This document shows positions 53,401-63,284 of a stretch of DNA of 64,000 nucleotides, one piece after another. The DNA is from Fonsecaea monophora (taxonomy: Eukaryota; Ascomycota; Eurotiomycetes; Chaetothyriales; Herpotrichiellaceae). The translations under genes were made by a program, and so were the position numbers. The stretch is from positions 805,856 through 869,855 of the forward strand of contig NW_019173933.1 of the NCBI RefSeq assembly GCF_001642475.1. The letters are read 5' to 3'. The stretch's first letter is position 1. Each line of letters begins with the position of its first letter. The notes beneath the pieces are model-generated. The model was not told the origin of the DNA and searched no databases. It saw nothing but the letters and a program-made list of their open reading frames with translations.

Positions 53401-55279
53401 TTCGTCGGAAGGAAAGGCATTCTACACGGCCGATCCTGACAAACAGGTTCATGACCCTGCCGCAAACTTCCTCGACATGGTCATGCCTTCCAAAAAGGCA
53501 ATGGCACCACCACCTCAACCCAAGCGGCAGGCGTTCTCGGCTTCCCATCCACTAGTTAATTTTGCCGCAAAGAATGCTGCAATGGCAAGCATTAGGCAGA
53601 ATGTCGATAAACAGCATTTACAGAGTTCAGCCCTTCCAGGGACTTTCAGCGGAACGACACAAGATCTCACGATGGGAAGCAATCAAGCACGGCCCATCAA
53701 AGCCAGCCAGATCAAACCGTCGCAATACAAAGACATCATGACTGGCCAAGAAGCTCGCCTGAACGAGCAGGCGCGGATCTTCCAGCGACAACAAGCCAAG
53801 GTCCGCCAGCTTGACGCCGCAGAAGGCTCCAGTACCTCCATCCGTCATGGTGGCATTGGGATTGATCTCGAAGCTGTCCAGCGCCAGAGGCATTTCCAAC
53901 AACAAGCATCTCAACATGCTAAGCATATGAAGGAGTGGTCAAATGATCCATCGCTGCCCCCGCTCAAACAATACGACCCCTTCCCGAGCTTCACTGCACT
54001 CGACAGCACTGGGCGTTACGGTCCTTCAATGATGAATTCAAACATCAGGTCACAACAGTACGAATACAGCAGCGACTGGATGAATCCTAGCGCCACAGAG
54101 CGGAGCCCCAGTTATGGACATGGTCCAAATTCAGGTCTCAACTCGATGCTTTCACCCCAATATGGCCAACCCCAATCCCCTGCCACTTCTTCCTTCCCTT
54201 CATATGTGCAACAATCCCACCTTCAATTTCCGTATCACAGCGATCCGAGTCACAGTCCCCCGGGAACTTCAACTCCAAGCACACCATATCAACAGCCCCG
54301 CATCGAAACCATCCGTGCAGCCGCAAGCCAACCACCTCTGCCTCCACCTTCTGCCGAAGTCGAGCGTCGACGCCGGATTTCCAACCCAGCTTACCCATTC
54401 AAAAGCCCCGATCAAATCAAGGCTCAAAAGGAGGCAGGAAAGCACTCTCCATCTGGCAGCAGGCCGAGCAGTTCGTACATGATGCCCAGTCCCAGCCTGC
54501 AGCAACATGACACCTCGCCTTCATTTATGCAGCATGCCAACTCATCCGCTACGAGCCCTTCGATGCAACCACTAGATCCGCAGAACCCACCTCAATTTAT
54601 CAACCCAAATGCTACGCAGATCAGCCCACCAGGGTCCAGTGCAGGACATCGCTCTGCGAGAGGCAGTTTCTCTGGATTAGGTTTGTCATCAACCGTCTCC
54701 CTCCCTTTGAGTCACATGGGAATAAAAAGGAGCGCGTCGATGGACATGATGGATTTAGACATGATGCATGATATGGCGCCCTTCCCTGCTGCGAGTATTG
54801 GTCTACAAATCAGCAATTACATTCCCAAGCGCTCAATTTTCGATCCTCTCAACACGACTGTCCATGGTGGCATGATGCAGCCAAAGCCTCAAGTCCCACT
54901 TCCCAAGCCAATTCTGCCGCATTCTTCGACAATCCACTTCTCTCCTCCGCCTCCTATGGCCGATCCGTCACCCCTTCTTGTCCAGTCTCTGGAGAAACGT
55001 CCACTTGGACCGACTGGGTTACTGGTCAACGATCGCCCGATCCCGAAACAGCTAAGCGATTGGTCTGCAAAGGGTGGTTTCTGGGCGAGGGTTGCAGGCT
55101 ACTATATTCAGAAACATAAGGGAATGGCTAGTGTTTATCGAAGCCCATTCATCGCAGTTAAGGACAAGGTTGGGCTGGATAGTTGGGAAGGCGGCCTGGC
55201 GGAACGTTACTACGACAGTCTAGAGCCTTCGGAGAGGGAAAGGATTGATGCTTTCAGGGACGGTAAAGCTCAATCATGA
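50442..55279 (+). CDS. JmjN/JmjC/PHD histone lysine demethylase, KDM4/JMJD2 family
   Basis: A nuclear Fe(II)/2-oxoglutarate dioxygenase of the JMJD2 family, which removes methyl groups from histone H3 Lys9 and Lys36. Three exons: 50442-50762, 50843-50940 and 51025-55279, with introns of 80 and 84 nt. They sum to 4,674 nt, 1,557 residues, all phases exact. JmjN (about 98-150) is split by both introns and is rebuilt as GVPIFTPTMAQFKDFQRYV to IDPPEEWKRARKALDE. Tandem AT-hook-like GRGRPPGTGRPRGRPP (about 293-310) follows. JmjC has the iron ligands His437 and Glu439 (WHLED) and His526 (YHSGYN). A Cys-rich extended PHD region spans about 640-765. The remainder is a long Gln/Pro/Ser-rich disordered tail with a conserved C-terminal block (about 1450-1550). 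Length is close to fungal KdmA-type proteins. Confidence 0.95.
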
Positions 55280-55754
55280 AGGGGGCCAATGCATCAAGGC
55301 TTTTCCTTAGCCAGCTCAGCGTTTGGTGAAAGACAGACACAGGGCTATGCCAGTGGCGCGGATTCCTGCCTTGTTTGCCACCAAATCAATTTCTGTCGAA
55401 ATGACTTTTGATTGTTGATGCAGGAAAACCGTTGGATCGTTGAAGCCGAAGGGTGATTGACGGAACGAGAAGGGATCAAAGATGAGGATCGCGAACAAGC
55501 AGGATGGATATCATGTACAGGGAACCCAGGAGGGAAAGCGGTTCCCATCCATATGTTGATTTTGGGCTTTTATGAGAAGTCGAAAAGGCCTGTTCATTCA
55601 TTTACTCAATCTGTGTGATCGGACAGCTCCGATCCAGCAACATCCTTGCAGCTTTGGTACTTGGTACAGCAGTAAGTAGCAAAGACAAATATGAAGTCCC
55701 GAATGGAAAAATGAAAAGATGAAAAGATCCAAGATCAAGATCAAAAGTAGGGAG
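55280..55754. other. Convergent 3' intergenic region
   Basis: No gene seen; 3' ends of the demethylase and of the minus-strand hypothetical gene. Confidence 0.5.
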
Positions 55755-56345
55755 TCAGCCAAGAGTACGGCCGACAAAACGCCCATAGCGCCCAGCCAGT
55801 ACCGCCCTGTGGTTGCGAGTGCGCTTGGCCGGTCTGGTTGTGTCGGTCATGGCCGTAGCCTTCACGTGGCATCGTATCGACGCAATGTTTGCAGTGTTTT
55901 GCGCTTGGATCGCTTTCTCGAGAGCAAGCTGATAGTAATGGGAACTCTGGGCGCGGTTCTGCCGGACGCCATACATGTGGCCCATGTCGGAATATGTCTG
56001 CTGGAAGAATCGAGCACGGTCGTCATCATGCTCGTAATTGTTACACATGGTCAGCATCTTGAGAAGGATGGGCTCGTCAATGTCTACGGTTAACCGAAAT
56101 GCGTCCGGATGTAGATCGAGGTGAATCTTCTCGCCTATCGGTGTGATTTCGGTCGTTCTCCGTCCTCGTCTGCGCCACTGGGCGGCTCTGCTGCTAAACC
56201 GTCTGATGGGATCCCATTTGATGGGTTTCCCATGCAGCTGGGCCGTAGACAAGGTTAGATCCGTGCGTTCAGATCGCGCCAACGCCATCAAGCCCACGAC
56301 CGCCTCTTTCTTGGTCGACTTGTAGTTTTTGAACGCTCCCCACAT
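55755..56345 (-). CDS. Hypothetical protein (196 aa)
   Basis: I do not recognise this protein. The frame is open to 56483 but only from a GTG; the ATG at 56345 (MWGAFKNYKSTKKEAVVG) is the first that gives a compact product, with further ATGs at 56402 and 56393. The middle is basic (RAAQWRRRGRRTTE). The second half has regular helical character (LLKMLTMCNNYEHDDDRARFFQQTYSDMG, then YYQLALEKAIQAQNTANIASI), with the look of a TPR-like pair, and the tail is basic. No domain can be named with confidence. It is arranged head to head with the plus-strand chromodomain-like frame and overlaps its first codons. Confidence 0.42.
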   Translation of the reverse strand: MWGAFKNYKSTKKEAVVGLMALARSERTDLTLSTAQLHGKPIKWDPIRRFSSRAAQWRRRGRRTTEITPIGEKIHLDLHPDAFRLTVDIDEPILLKMLTMCNNYEHDDDRARFFQQTYSDMGHMYGVRQNRAQSSHYYQLALEKAIQAQNTANIASIRCHVKATAMTDTTRPAKRTRNHRAVLAGRYGRFVGRTLG

Positions 56346-56907
56346 TGCTATCCGTCTCTCGAAGGCCTCCCCGATTCTGACCTGCGAAATCATAGAAAAC
56401 ATCAGTACCTTTCTACAACATCCACTCCCGTCGCCTCCTTTAACTCCAGGGGATGCTATCGGATCGGATCTTGACACTGTCACCCAAGCAACACGAACTC
56501 GAAAAAGATATTCGTCATCTACCGAGTCCTCAGCTCGTCATGACACGGGCAGTCCTCAAAAGCGCCCTCGTGGAGCCACGAAGGAGACATGGAAGGCTAG
56601 AGAGGCCAGGGAGGCACGAGAGGCACTAGAGGCCCAGCACTATCATACATCATCAGGTTCTTCCCGCCCAAAACAGGCTCACTTCGTTTATCCCCGTCGC
56701 GGCACGGGCGAAGTGGACGGCAAGGTGGCAGACATCGAGGATGTATATCTAGGTGCGGATGGGTTCATCCAGTGCGTTGTCACTTGGAAGCCATCATTGA
56801 TCGACATGGAGTAGGTCGTTGATGGAGAACTACGGCAGCGCTGCGAGCAGCTGTTCGTGAAAAGGTACGGCCACCAGGAGTTAGAGAGGTGGATGACCGT
56901 GATCTAG
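56329..56907 (+). pseudogene. Chromodomain-like gene remnant with an in-frame TAG
   Basis: An open frame without any start ATG (it follows a stop at 56321) carries a Lys/Arg/Glu helix (ETWKAREAREAREALEAQ) and then VADIEDVYLGADGFIQCVVTWKPS, which resembles a chromodomain beta-sheet (acidic start, Val/Trp-Lys strand). The frame stops at TAG 56812-56814, but continues in the same frame for 30 more sensible codons (VVDGELRQRCEQLFVKRYG) to a second TAG at 56905-56907, as would be expected for the C-terminal helix of such a domain. It could be a decayed gene or the last exon of one whose first exon I cannot find. The chromodomain assignment is weak. Confidence 0.3.
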
Positions 56908-57176
56908 CGGCAGACGAAGAAAAGATGAAGACATGCCAGTTCCCCTGCATCTTCTAGGGAGTATGGGTTGGAAGATGGAACGACCATCGTAAGTCGGCCA
57001 AAGGCTTGAATCTTGGCACCAATGCGGCACCCCGACCAAACGCGCGTAACTGCCACTTCCTCATCCTCCTCTCTATCAACAAGCTCTCTTTCGAACCCTG
57101 AACCCGTCTTCAACTGTGAAAGAAAGAAAAATCCTTCTGAAATAAACAAACTCCTAGTTACCTCATTGACGACTTC
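56908..57176. other. Upstream of the orphan kinase, no gene seen
   Basis: A frame from an ATG at 57019 (MRHPDQTRVTATSSSSS) runs into the kinase start in another frame. It may be leader sequence. Confidence 0.35.
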
Positions 57177-58163
57177 ATGGGAGCTTTTCCAAACTGGAAC
57201 GTGACGCATTTCGACTGTGATCTTGACGAGGCCTCCTTTGTTATTCGTTCCAATAGGAAACTCTTCCACGTCTATGTCCGAGCGGAGGACTTGGCGAACT
57301 GGCCTGAAAAGGCAGAGTTTCTGCGACTGATAGAAGAAGCACCAGAAGACAATGATGCTGAGGAAGATCTGTATACTCTCATTTCAGATGCTTGCATTGC
57401 CATGTTACGGGCTCACCATTCGCTCTCGATCGATCCACGTCAATTTTCTCTTCAACAATTCTACGTGCCCGAGACACTTTACTTTGAGTTGGTGGAAGAT
57501 GCGGGCAGCCTCACATACTTACCTTGGATTAAAGATCGTCCTGATCCCGTGGGATTGATTCCTCAGATTCACCTGAGCAACATTCCAGAATCCTCAGAAA
57601 TCCCTCATGTGGCCGCCTCGATCACCAGGATCTTACCGACATGCGGCTCGGACGTCAACGATGTCCTATCGGACACTCCAGGCTCCGTCCTCGTGGCCGG
57701 AGATACTACCTGTTACCATTTCAAGGCAGAACAGGACCACGCGTCATTTCTTCGAGAGTTCAAGATACTACAACAAATCAAGCACAGTCGCTTACATCAA
57801 AAATACCGGCTCCCATCTATCTACGGCCTTGTCCATTACACCAACGAGCCACACAAGATTCTAGGAGTATTGATGGAATGCATCTATCATCAGGGTACGC
57901 TGGCAGATTACATTGGCACAGGCAGAATTACGCGTTCACTGAGGCAGACATGGGATAGCCAGATTCTAAATACGGTGCTTGCATTACACCGTCATGGAAT
58001 CATTTGGGGAGATGTGAAGCCTGACAACGTCTTAGTTGACAACATGGAAAACATGTGGCTTGTTGACTTTGGCGGAGGCTTTAACCCGGCGTACGTAGAT
58101 GAAGATCTTGTCGAGACGGTCGAAGGGGACTTACAGGGGGTGTCGAGAATAATGGGTAAGTGA
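57177..58163 (+). CDS. Orphan fungal protein-kinase-like protein
   Basis: A kinase-fold protein of a group expanded in moulds, with an N-terminal domain of unknown role (1-170) and a compact kinase lobe. The catalytic loop reads HGIIWGDVKPDN (near residue 278) and the metal-binding motif is LVDFGGGF (near 299), so both key Asp residues are present. The N-lobe is reduced (FLREFKILQQIKHSRL for the C-helix) and no Gly-rich loop is obvious. The frame of 328 residues ends at a TGA that is part of a donor-like GTAAGTGA at 58156. Splicing there to 58250 (acceptor CATTAG) would add about 75 residues in frame, ending at 58476. Substrates and cellular role are unknown. Confidence 0.68.
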   Translation: MGAFPNWNVTHFDCDLDEASFVIRSNRKLFHVYVRAEDLANWPEKAEFLRLIEEAPEDNDAEEDLYTLISDACIAMLRAHHSLSIDPRQFSLQQFYVPETLYFELVEDAGSLTYLPWIKDRPDPVGLIPQIHLSNIPESSEIPHVAASITRILPTCGSDVNDVLSDTPGSVLVAGDTTCYHFKAEQDHASFLREFKILQQIKHSRLHQKYRLPSIYGLVHYTNEPHKILGVLMECIYHQGTLADYIGTGRITRSLRQTWDSQILNTVLALHRHGIIWGDVKPDNVLVDNMENMWLVDFGGGFNPAYVDEDLVETVEGDLQGVSRIMGK

Positions 58164-58431
58164 GCATGAGGAAAACGGGCACCCACTCATGTGAAAGGCT
58201 GGACCAATCGAGCAATGCACTTACTCGGCCAACCTTCCTTCCCCATTAGGTCCCCAGTGGCTTACCCGTAACCCGCAGCCTTGCGACATGGCTTTACTCG
58301 ACCCTCATCTCGCTGATAAGGCAACCATTGTCCATCCGAATGGATCACATGGACAAAAACTTGTGCATAAAATCCTCTGTCGCAGCACTGCATCTCAAGC
58401 GAACAGAATACCTTTTTCAATGAATTACCAT

Positions 58432-59727
58432 TCAACACGAAGGACTAATAAGCTGGTCGACCCTTATACCCGGTAGGTCTCCGCCCTCAAAGACACCGAG
58501 GACGGCCTTGACATCGTCCGAGTTCACCAGTCCCAGTGTTTCTGCCTGGGCCCTGAATTCCTCCTCGAACCAACTGTCGCCCGACATTGTCCCTACGAAT
58601 AAAACCCACAGGCGGATCCCGGGCGACTCGTGAGATATCGTAGTGAGCAATTCTTTGAGTCTCCAGAGGATCAGCCTCCCTGCATTGAAGACGGTGGTGT
58701 CGAAAAGCGGTATCCGCTCCATCTTGGCCGCCAGACGGAGTCGGTACAGAGCTGCCAAAGCCGCACATTTCTCGATATCGTTGGAGCTCGAAGTGTACTG
58801 TTCGAGTAGAAGCCTCATGATGTGAAGAAATCTGACCGTGGCGGCCTGTCGAACAGCCCATGGTGTCTCGGCCGCTCGCACCACGCTGATGGCCACGAGG
58901 GCGTTTCTCAGGTGAAGTATCAAGCGGCGCCAGGGCCATTGGATGCCATCGACAGTGTCATCCTCAAGCCACGGAAGGGGTACATACACTGCATAGTCTG
59001 CCTCGAGCATATCCCACGTGCTGTCTTCCATCGCGAACAGCGGGCTTCCTAGTGTTAGGGTGGCGCGCTGGGTGTCCGAGTGGAGGATGCAGATGAGATC
59101 CTCAGGCTTCGCTCCATACTGGTTGTTGATAACCTCCAGCAGGCGAAGGTGGACCGCCACCGCCGTATGATTGTCGCACCACGTCTCCGCGTACAGGAGA
59201 GACATGACCGGCCGACAAAGATGCGTGAGGCCCGTCTGGAAAAGGCCCAGGCGGAGTTGCTGCATCGCCTTCGTTTTCAACTTGAGGACCAGATTGAGGA
59301 TCTCTGGTTTCGGGTCGCACCGCGCCTTGATCGCCGCGATGCGGGCCAAGTACCCGTACGCGGCCAGTTCGTCTTGGAGATACGTCGCCGACGGATGCAG
59401 AGGGATCGTGGTGCTGCCCATTGCCGGGGAGACATGGAGCTGGTCGAATCGTAGTAGCTCGTCGATCTGAGCCGTGTGGGGGATGGGTAAAGTGTCAAAG
59501 GGGTCGTAGGATCCAGCGAAATGGGCGTCGATCTGTGCAGTCTGCCGACCCTGGTTTTGAAATGTGTGGTACAAGTTCAGGGCCGAGACCCGCAGGTTCC
59601 GTGTGCGCTGCAGACGTTTCCATTGTCGGTGCGCAGCCACATGGCGAAACACCTGGCTCTTTAGGGACGATGGATCTGTTTGGTCGTCATGGTGTATCCA
59701 CGAGTGTATTTTGCCTGCCGTCGCCAT
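58432..59727 (-). CDS. Fungal transcription-factor-like protein lacking a zinc cluster
   Basis: A single-exon protein of 431 residues that resembles the C-terminal regulatory (fungal-specific transcription factor) domain of Zn2Cys6 proteins: an early basic segment FRHVAAHRQWKRLQRTR, a region around LDELLRFD-type sequence (IDELLRFDQLHVS), and helical stretches (LAAYGYLARIAAIKARCD, LTHLCRPVMSLLYAETWCDN, AALAALYRLRLAAKME). No Cys6 cluster, zinc finger or bZIP is present, and the ATG at 59727 lies directly before the conserved part, so it is probably a stand-alone regulator or cofactor-like protein, or a factor that has lost its DNA-binding exon. Its 3' end overlaps the possible last exon of the kinase gene by 45 bp on the other strand. 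Confidence 0.78.
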   Translation of the reverse strand: MATAGKIHSWIHHDDQTDPSSLKSQVFRHVAAHRQWKRLQRTRNLRVSALNLYHTFQNQGRQTAQIDAHFAGSYDPFDTLPIPHTAQIDELLRFDQLHVSPAMGSTTIPLHPSATYLQDELAAYGYLARIAAIKARCDPKPEILNLVLKLKTKAMQQLRLGLFQTGLTHLCRPVMSLLYAETWCDNHTAVAVHLRLLEVINNQYGAKPEDLICILHSDTQRATLTLGSPLFAMEDSTWDMLEADYAVYVPLPWLEDDTVDGIQWPWRRLILHLRNALVAISVVRAAETPWAVRQAATVRFLHIMRLLLEQYTSSSNDIEKCAALAALYRLRLAAKMERIPLFDTTVFNAGRLILWRLKELLTTISHESPGIRLWVLFVGTMSGDSWFEEEFRAQAETLGLVNSDDVKAVLGVFEGGDLPGIRVDQLISPSC

Positions 59728-61398
59728 TTCCTCTTGTCATGTCTGCTGCCACTGACTTTGAAGACTTGTTGAGGGGGAAGGATAGAGGCCGTAATTTGTA
59801 AGTTCGCACTCATACTTCAGCGACGAGGGTTCGGTTTTCAAAAAATCTGCGTTTATTCAGGCGTACATCGGCTGCTTTACGACTCTCTGCCTTTCTCTCT
59901 CTCTCGCTCTGTCACAAGCAATGTCGTTAAACTCACTACCCTTAGTCACGGTTCTCCACTCTAGGTAGGCGGTAACAACACTGTAGACCAAAGGCACCTT
60001 AGCCGCAGCGTCAAGACCTTGTGGATCGCGAACTCTGGCTATTGCATAGTTGGGCTGAAAAACACATGCGACCTTGAATCTCGGGAAGAATTGCTTGGCC
60101 CTCCCGTCTCGGCGGCGGACATGGTTTGATTTGCGCTTAGCATGAGCCTTACAACGGCAACTTTTCGTTTGCTGGTCCTTGGACCGCAACCAATGCCACA
60201 AAGGGCTCAAGAATAGCGTGATTTACATCGTCTGGGATGTTTTTTCTGTGGCGTCTTATCCTCTCGGTCAGGCAAGAAGAATTTGGACCTGTGCTACCTG
60301 CCCTACAATCACACCCCAGCAGTGAAAAAGAGGCTGTGACACACGAAGCTCCCATATCTTCTTGTGTCTCCCGCGTCACGGCGAAAAGTCCCAGTGTCCT
60401 TTTTACCATGTTGATCATTCGATCGCCCTTTAGAGCCAAATGACCAGTCAAGCCTTGTGCCTGTAGACAAAGTCGACAGTAACTACTCATATCCCCTTCC
60501 CACCAACGACATTTACGTACACGGGGCCTCATTGGTGGATATTACCGGCCCGCTCGTGTCTGCATGTTGCGACGCCGTTCCTCCTGCGAAGTACAAAACG
60601 CAGTCTTGGTAACCACTTGATCACCCTCCGGGGGGGGGCTTTTAAGGGTTTAACTTCACCCCCTACAAGGACAGGTACAGGGAGTAATACCAGAATCGAC
60701 AGCGAGTAACCGGTAGTACCGTATTTGCGTCCTGCTGCTACAACACCCGATCCTGTATATAGCTAGCGTTGTCAATTCGACGAATGAAACAAGGTTATGC
60801 CCCAAGACCCTTGACTGTTTTCGGAATAAGTTTCATCTCCTCTAATTGGCTCGATTCCCAGGGCAAGCATAAAGGTAGATGGGACCATTTCCAGCATCCT
60901 CTAAACGTCCAGTTATTATCTCACAAAAGCAATCTTGTTTGGCCCTCGCACTCATTCACAGAATGCGACGTCTAAGACGGCATGCTCAAGCAGCTATAAT
61001 GATGCCATACAGATCCGGCATGCGAGAAGCTCGAAGAAGGTCTATCGACACCCCTCAACATACAAAAAGCTGGCTGCAGAAGGGATAGCCCACCCTTGCA
61101 AATATCAAACCCTGCACATCACCTGCGGTGCTTATTATAGCACGATCCAAGGTCCTCCCTACATGGAATACTGTATCCCCATATTCTCTTGCACTTCTCA
61201 CACTTTCACTACCAATGCTGCGGGTTTGGAGCCCTCCAAGGCCCTGTTTCCATAACCATGGCTGAACAAGACCGAACCTGCACCCAGTTTTCCCTGGACA
61301 TATCAATATCAGTCATTTCTCATATCACTGCTAACCGCAGCCGGTGGCCCGCTTGCAGTGCGACTCGGACAACACAAAGCAAATAGCTAATAGTTAGT
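59728..61398. other. Region without a supported gene
   Basis: About 1.7 kb. Minus-strand frames at 59857-60210 and 60149-60532 are rich in Arg and Cys (CRLCLQAQ, CRCKAHAKRKS) and could be exons of a small gene or a remnant, but I find no convincing splice pair. A nine-base G run lies at 60630-60638. Confidence 0.4.
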
Positions 61399-62994
61399 TC
61401 ATCGTGAGAGATATTGCCAAGTTCGGACACCGACACCAGCACCTGACCTACCCAGCCCTCCGTACTTGATTCGACCAAGCTCAGGCCAGAGATCGTGGTG
61501 TTGCTCGCGTAGACTTTGCACCTCCAGCACGTGTCCCTTCGAAGTATGATATCTCACCACGTCTTCTAACCACTGCACGCGTCGAGGCTGATCCCTTTTG
61601 CTCAAGGCTTCCTTTGGGACAACTTTAGTGCTCCATTCCAGCGCCAATCGGTAGTACTCGGTCCGTCTGTTCAGATCTCCTCTTCTCCCGAAGAGAACCC
61701 CCATGCCGTTGAATGCCAACATGCAGAGCTTGGAGGTACTCGCTCCACCGGCGTCTGGGCTCTCACCGGCGAGTGTTATCGCCTCGGTCAATAACTCCTC
61801 GGCTTCATCAAGGCGATTCTGCGAAAGTCTCAGGTTGCCAAGTCTGTACACCAAGAATTCATCCCTGGTGGCGGCTCCGTCAAGAAGATTTGTGATGAGT
61901 ACATCCTGGCTTAACTTGCTTAGGAGAGTCGATTCTTCGCCCGTATCGCGGTGCATTCTGCTGACGAGCAAACTTAAATACGACATGCAGTCCAACAAGT
62001 CAGTGCTCGAGTTTCGGATTCTCGAGAGTGTAGTATCCGCAGTAAGACGGATGACTTGAGAGCCGAGGCTCGTAGATGTGTGGTCACGGAGCATAAGCTT
62101 AAGTATCTTGGGCAGATAATGATCGGGTCCAAGGACTTCGTTAGCCATTCCTGTGAGGTAGCGCATAAGTGCCCCTCGAAATTCTGGGTAGGAGGACCAT
62201 TTGTGCAGAGAGAAGCATGCACTGAATTGTACGGTGATCTGGAAAGGCTGATGCCTGAACAATGCTGTAGCTCCGCTACAAGCATCATGAAACTTGGTGT
62301 AGGCGCCCGATCCCCCATCGACAAGAAGATTCAGTGCCTCGTGGATGACACCGAAAACTTGCCCTAGGCTCTGGGTATGATGAAAAACCGCCCGTGGGTT
62401 ATCCGAGTACCGCCGGTAATAGTAGTTGATATGGCGTAGAATCAGCTCGGCAATGCTGCTCTCCGGACTCTCCTGCAATATCTGTTTTTGAAAAGTACCG
62501 ATGCCCTGGATGGTTCGAGCTGCGATCGTCTGGCGAGGGTCATGTTTCTGGCTGGGGACCTGGTTTCCAAAAGCCGAAGACATACCTGGCCCCTGGAGGT
62601 CCCAAGAAGCAGCATTTACCATGGCATTTGGCAATTCCTGGGCGACGATAGTCATTTTCTGGCCTTTTTGTTGAACTGGACGTAGAATCCGGGACATGGA
62701 TACGGGTTTTCCTTTGATGGTAACTTTGTCGTCAGTGACGCCACCATGTTGTCGGTAATGAGCATAGGTGCTCAGTTTCTGCTCTTGGGTCATGTTCTTC
62801 CTGACTTCCCAAGCGTGGAATCTTTTCGTGTACATGCTCTTTGTCGCATCGAAATCATATTGATCCCTCATGATTTCCATGACTCGTTCCAGGCTAACCT
62901 CACAATCCAAGTACAAGTGGGTGATGACAGATCTTAGATCCTCCCATCGGTCTTTCGGAATAGTAGAAGTTCTTTTTGCTTGACGATTCTCCAT
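61399..62994 (-). CDS. Clr5-domain protein with TPR-like C-terminal region
   Basis: A 531-residue single-exon protein. The N-terminus (13-70) is a Clr5 domain: IPKDRWEDLRSVITHLYLD, VMEIMRDQYDFDATKSMYTKRFHAWEVRKN. In fission yeast this domain occurs in a silencing factor, and in moulds it is found in many regulators of unknown function. The middle is Gln/Pro-containing. The C-terminal half is helical with tetratricopeptide-like pairs (VYRLGNLRLSQNRLDEAEELLTEAITLA, then MGVLFGRRGDLNRRTEYYRLALEWS). No transposase or nuclease signature. The ATG at 62994 begins the conserved region directly (MENRQAKRTSTIPKDRW). Confidence 0.88.
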   Translation of the reverse strand: MENRQAKRTSTIPKDRWEDLRSVITHLYLDCEVSLERVMEIMRDQYDFDATKSMYTKRFHAWEVRKNMTQEQKLSTYAHYRQHGGVTDDKVTIKGKPVSMSRILRPVQQKGQKMTIVAQELPNAMVNAASWDLQGPGMSSAFGNQVPSQKHDPRQTIAARTIQGIGTFQKQILQESPESSIAELILRHINYYYRRYSDNPRAVFHHTQSLGQVFGVIHEALNLLVDGGSGAYTKFHDACSGATALFRHQPFQITVQFSACFSLHKWSSYPEFRGALMRYLTGMANEVLGPDHYLPKILKLMLRDHTSTSLGSQVIRLTADTTLSRIRNSSTDLLDCMSYLSLLVSRMHRDTGEESTLLSKLSQDVLITNLLDGAATRDEFLVYRLGNLRLSQNRLDEAEELLTEAITLAGESPDAGGASTSKLCMLAFNGMGVLFGRRGDLNRRTEYYRLALEWSTKVVPKEALSKRDQPRRVQWLEDVVRYHTSKGHVLEVQSLREQHHDLWPELGRIKYGGLGRSGAGVGVRTWQYLSR

Positions 62995-63284
62995 TGTAGC
63001 CGTGGTCTGGAGACACGGGCGACCCTTTCACTCAAGTAAGGCTGGAAAGTAAGACGCTATCTATTTTTATGAACGATTCCAGTAGACCTGTACGCTATTG
63101 GCTTGAAGATGGCATTGGGATGGAGATTTCAGCAGAAGATTGAGCCCCTCCAGCGGTTCTTCGAGGTTTATTTATAATTGTCGACGGGCTCCCTATACAT
63201 ACCCTCGGCTTGCTGACATTGGCAAGACGAACCACTCATCCGCAGAGAGAGGGTAACAACGGAATTCTGGCAAGTCGGTGGCGA
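62995..63284. promoter_or_regulatory. Promoter and leader of the Clr5-domain gene
   Basis: 290 bp upstream of the Clr5 gene on the minus strand and just after the stop of the small membrane protein. A TTTATAAT-like element (63169-63178) lies about 175 bp from the start codon. Confidence 0.4.

Noticed and set aside
59857..60532. Two overlapping minus-strand frames with Cys-rich segments, considered as a zinc-finger gene
   Set aside because: The frames differ and no convincing donor/acceptor pair joins them; the Cys spacing fits no known zinc-binding family.
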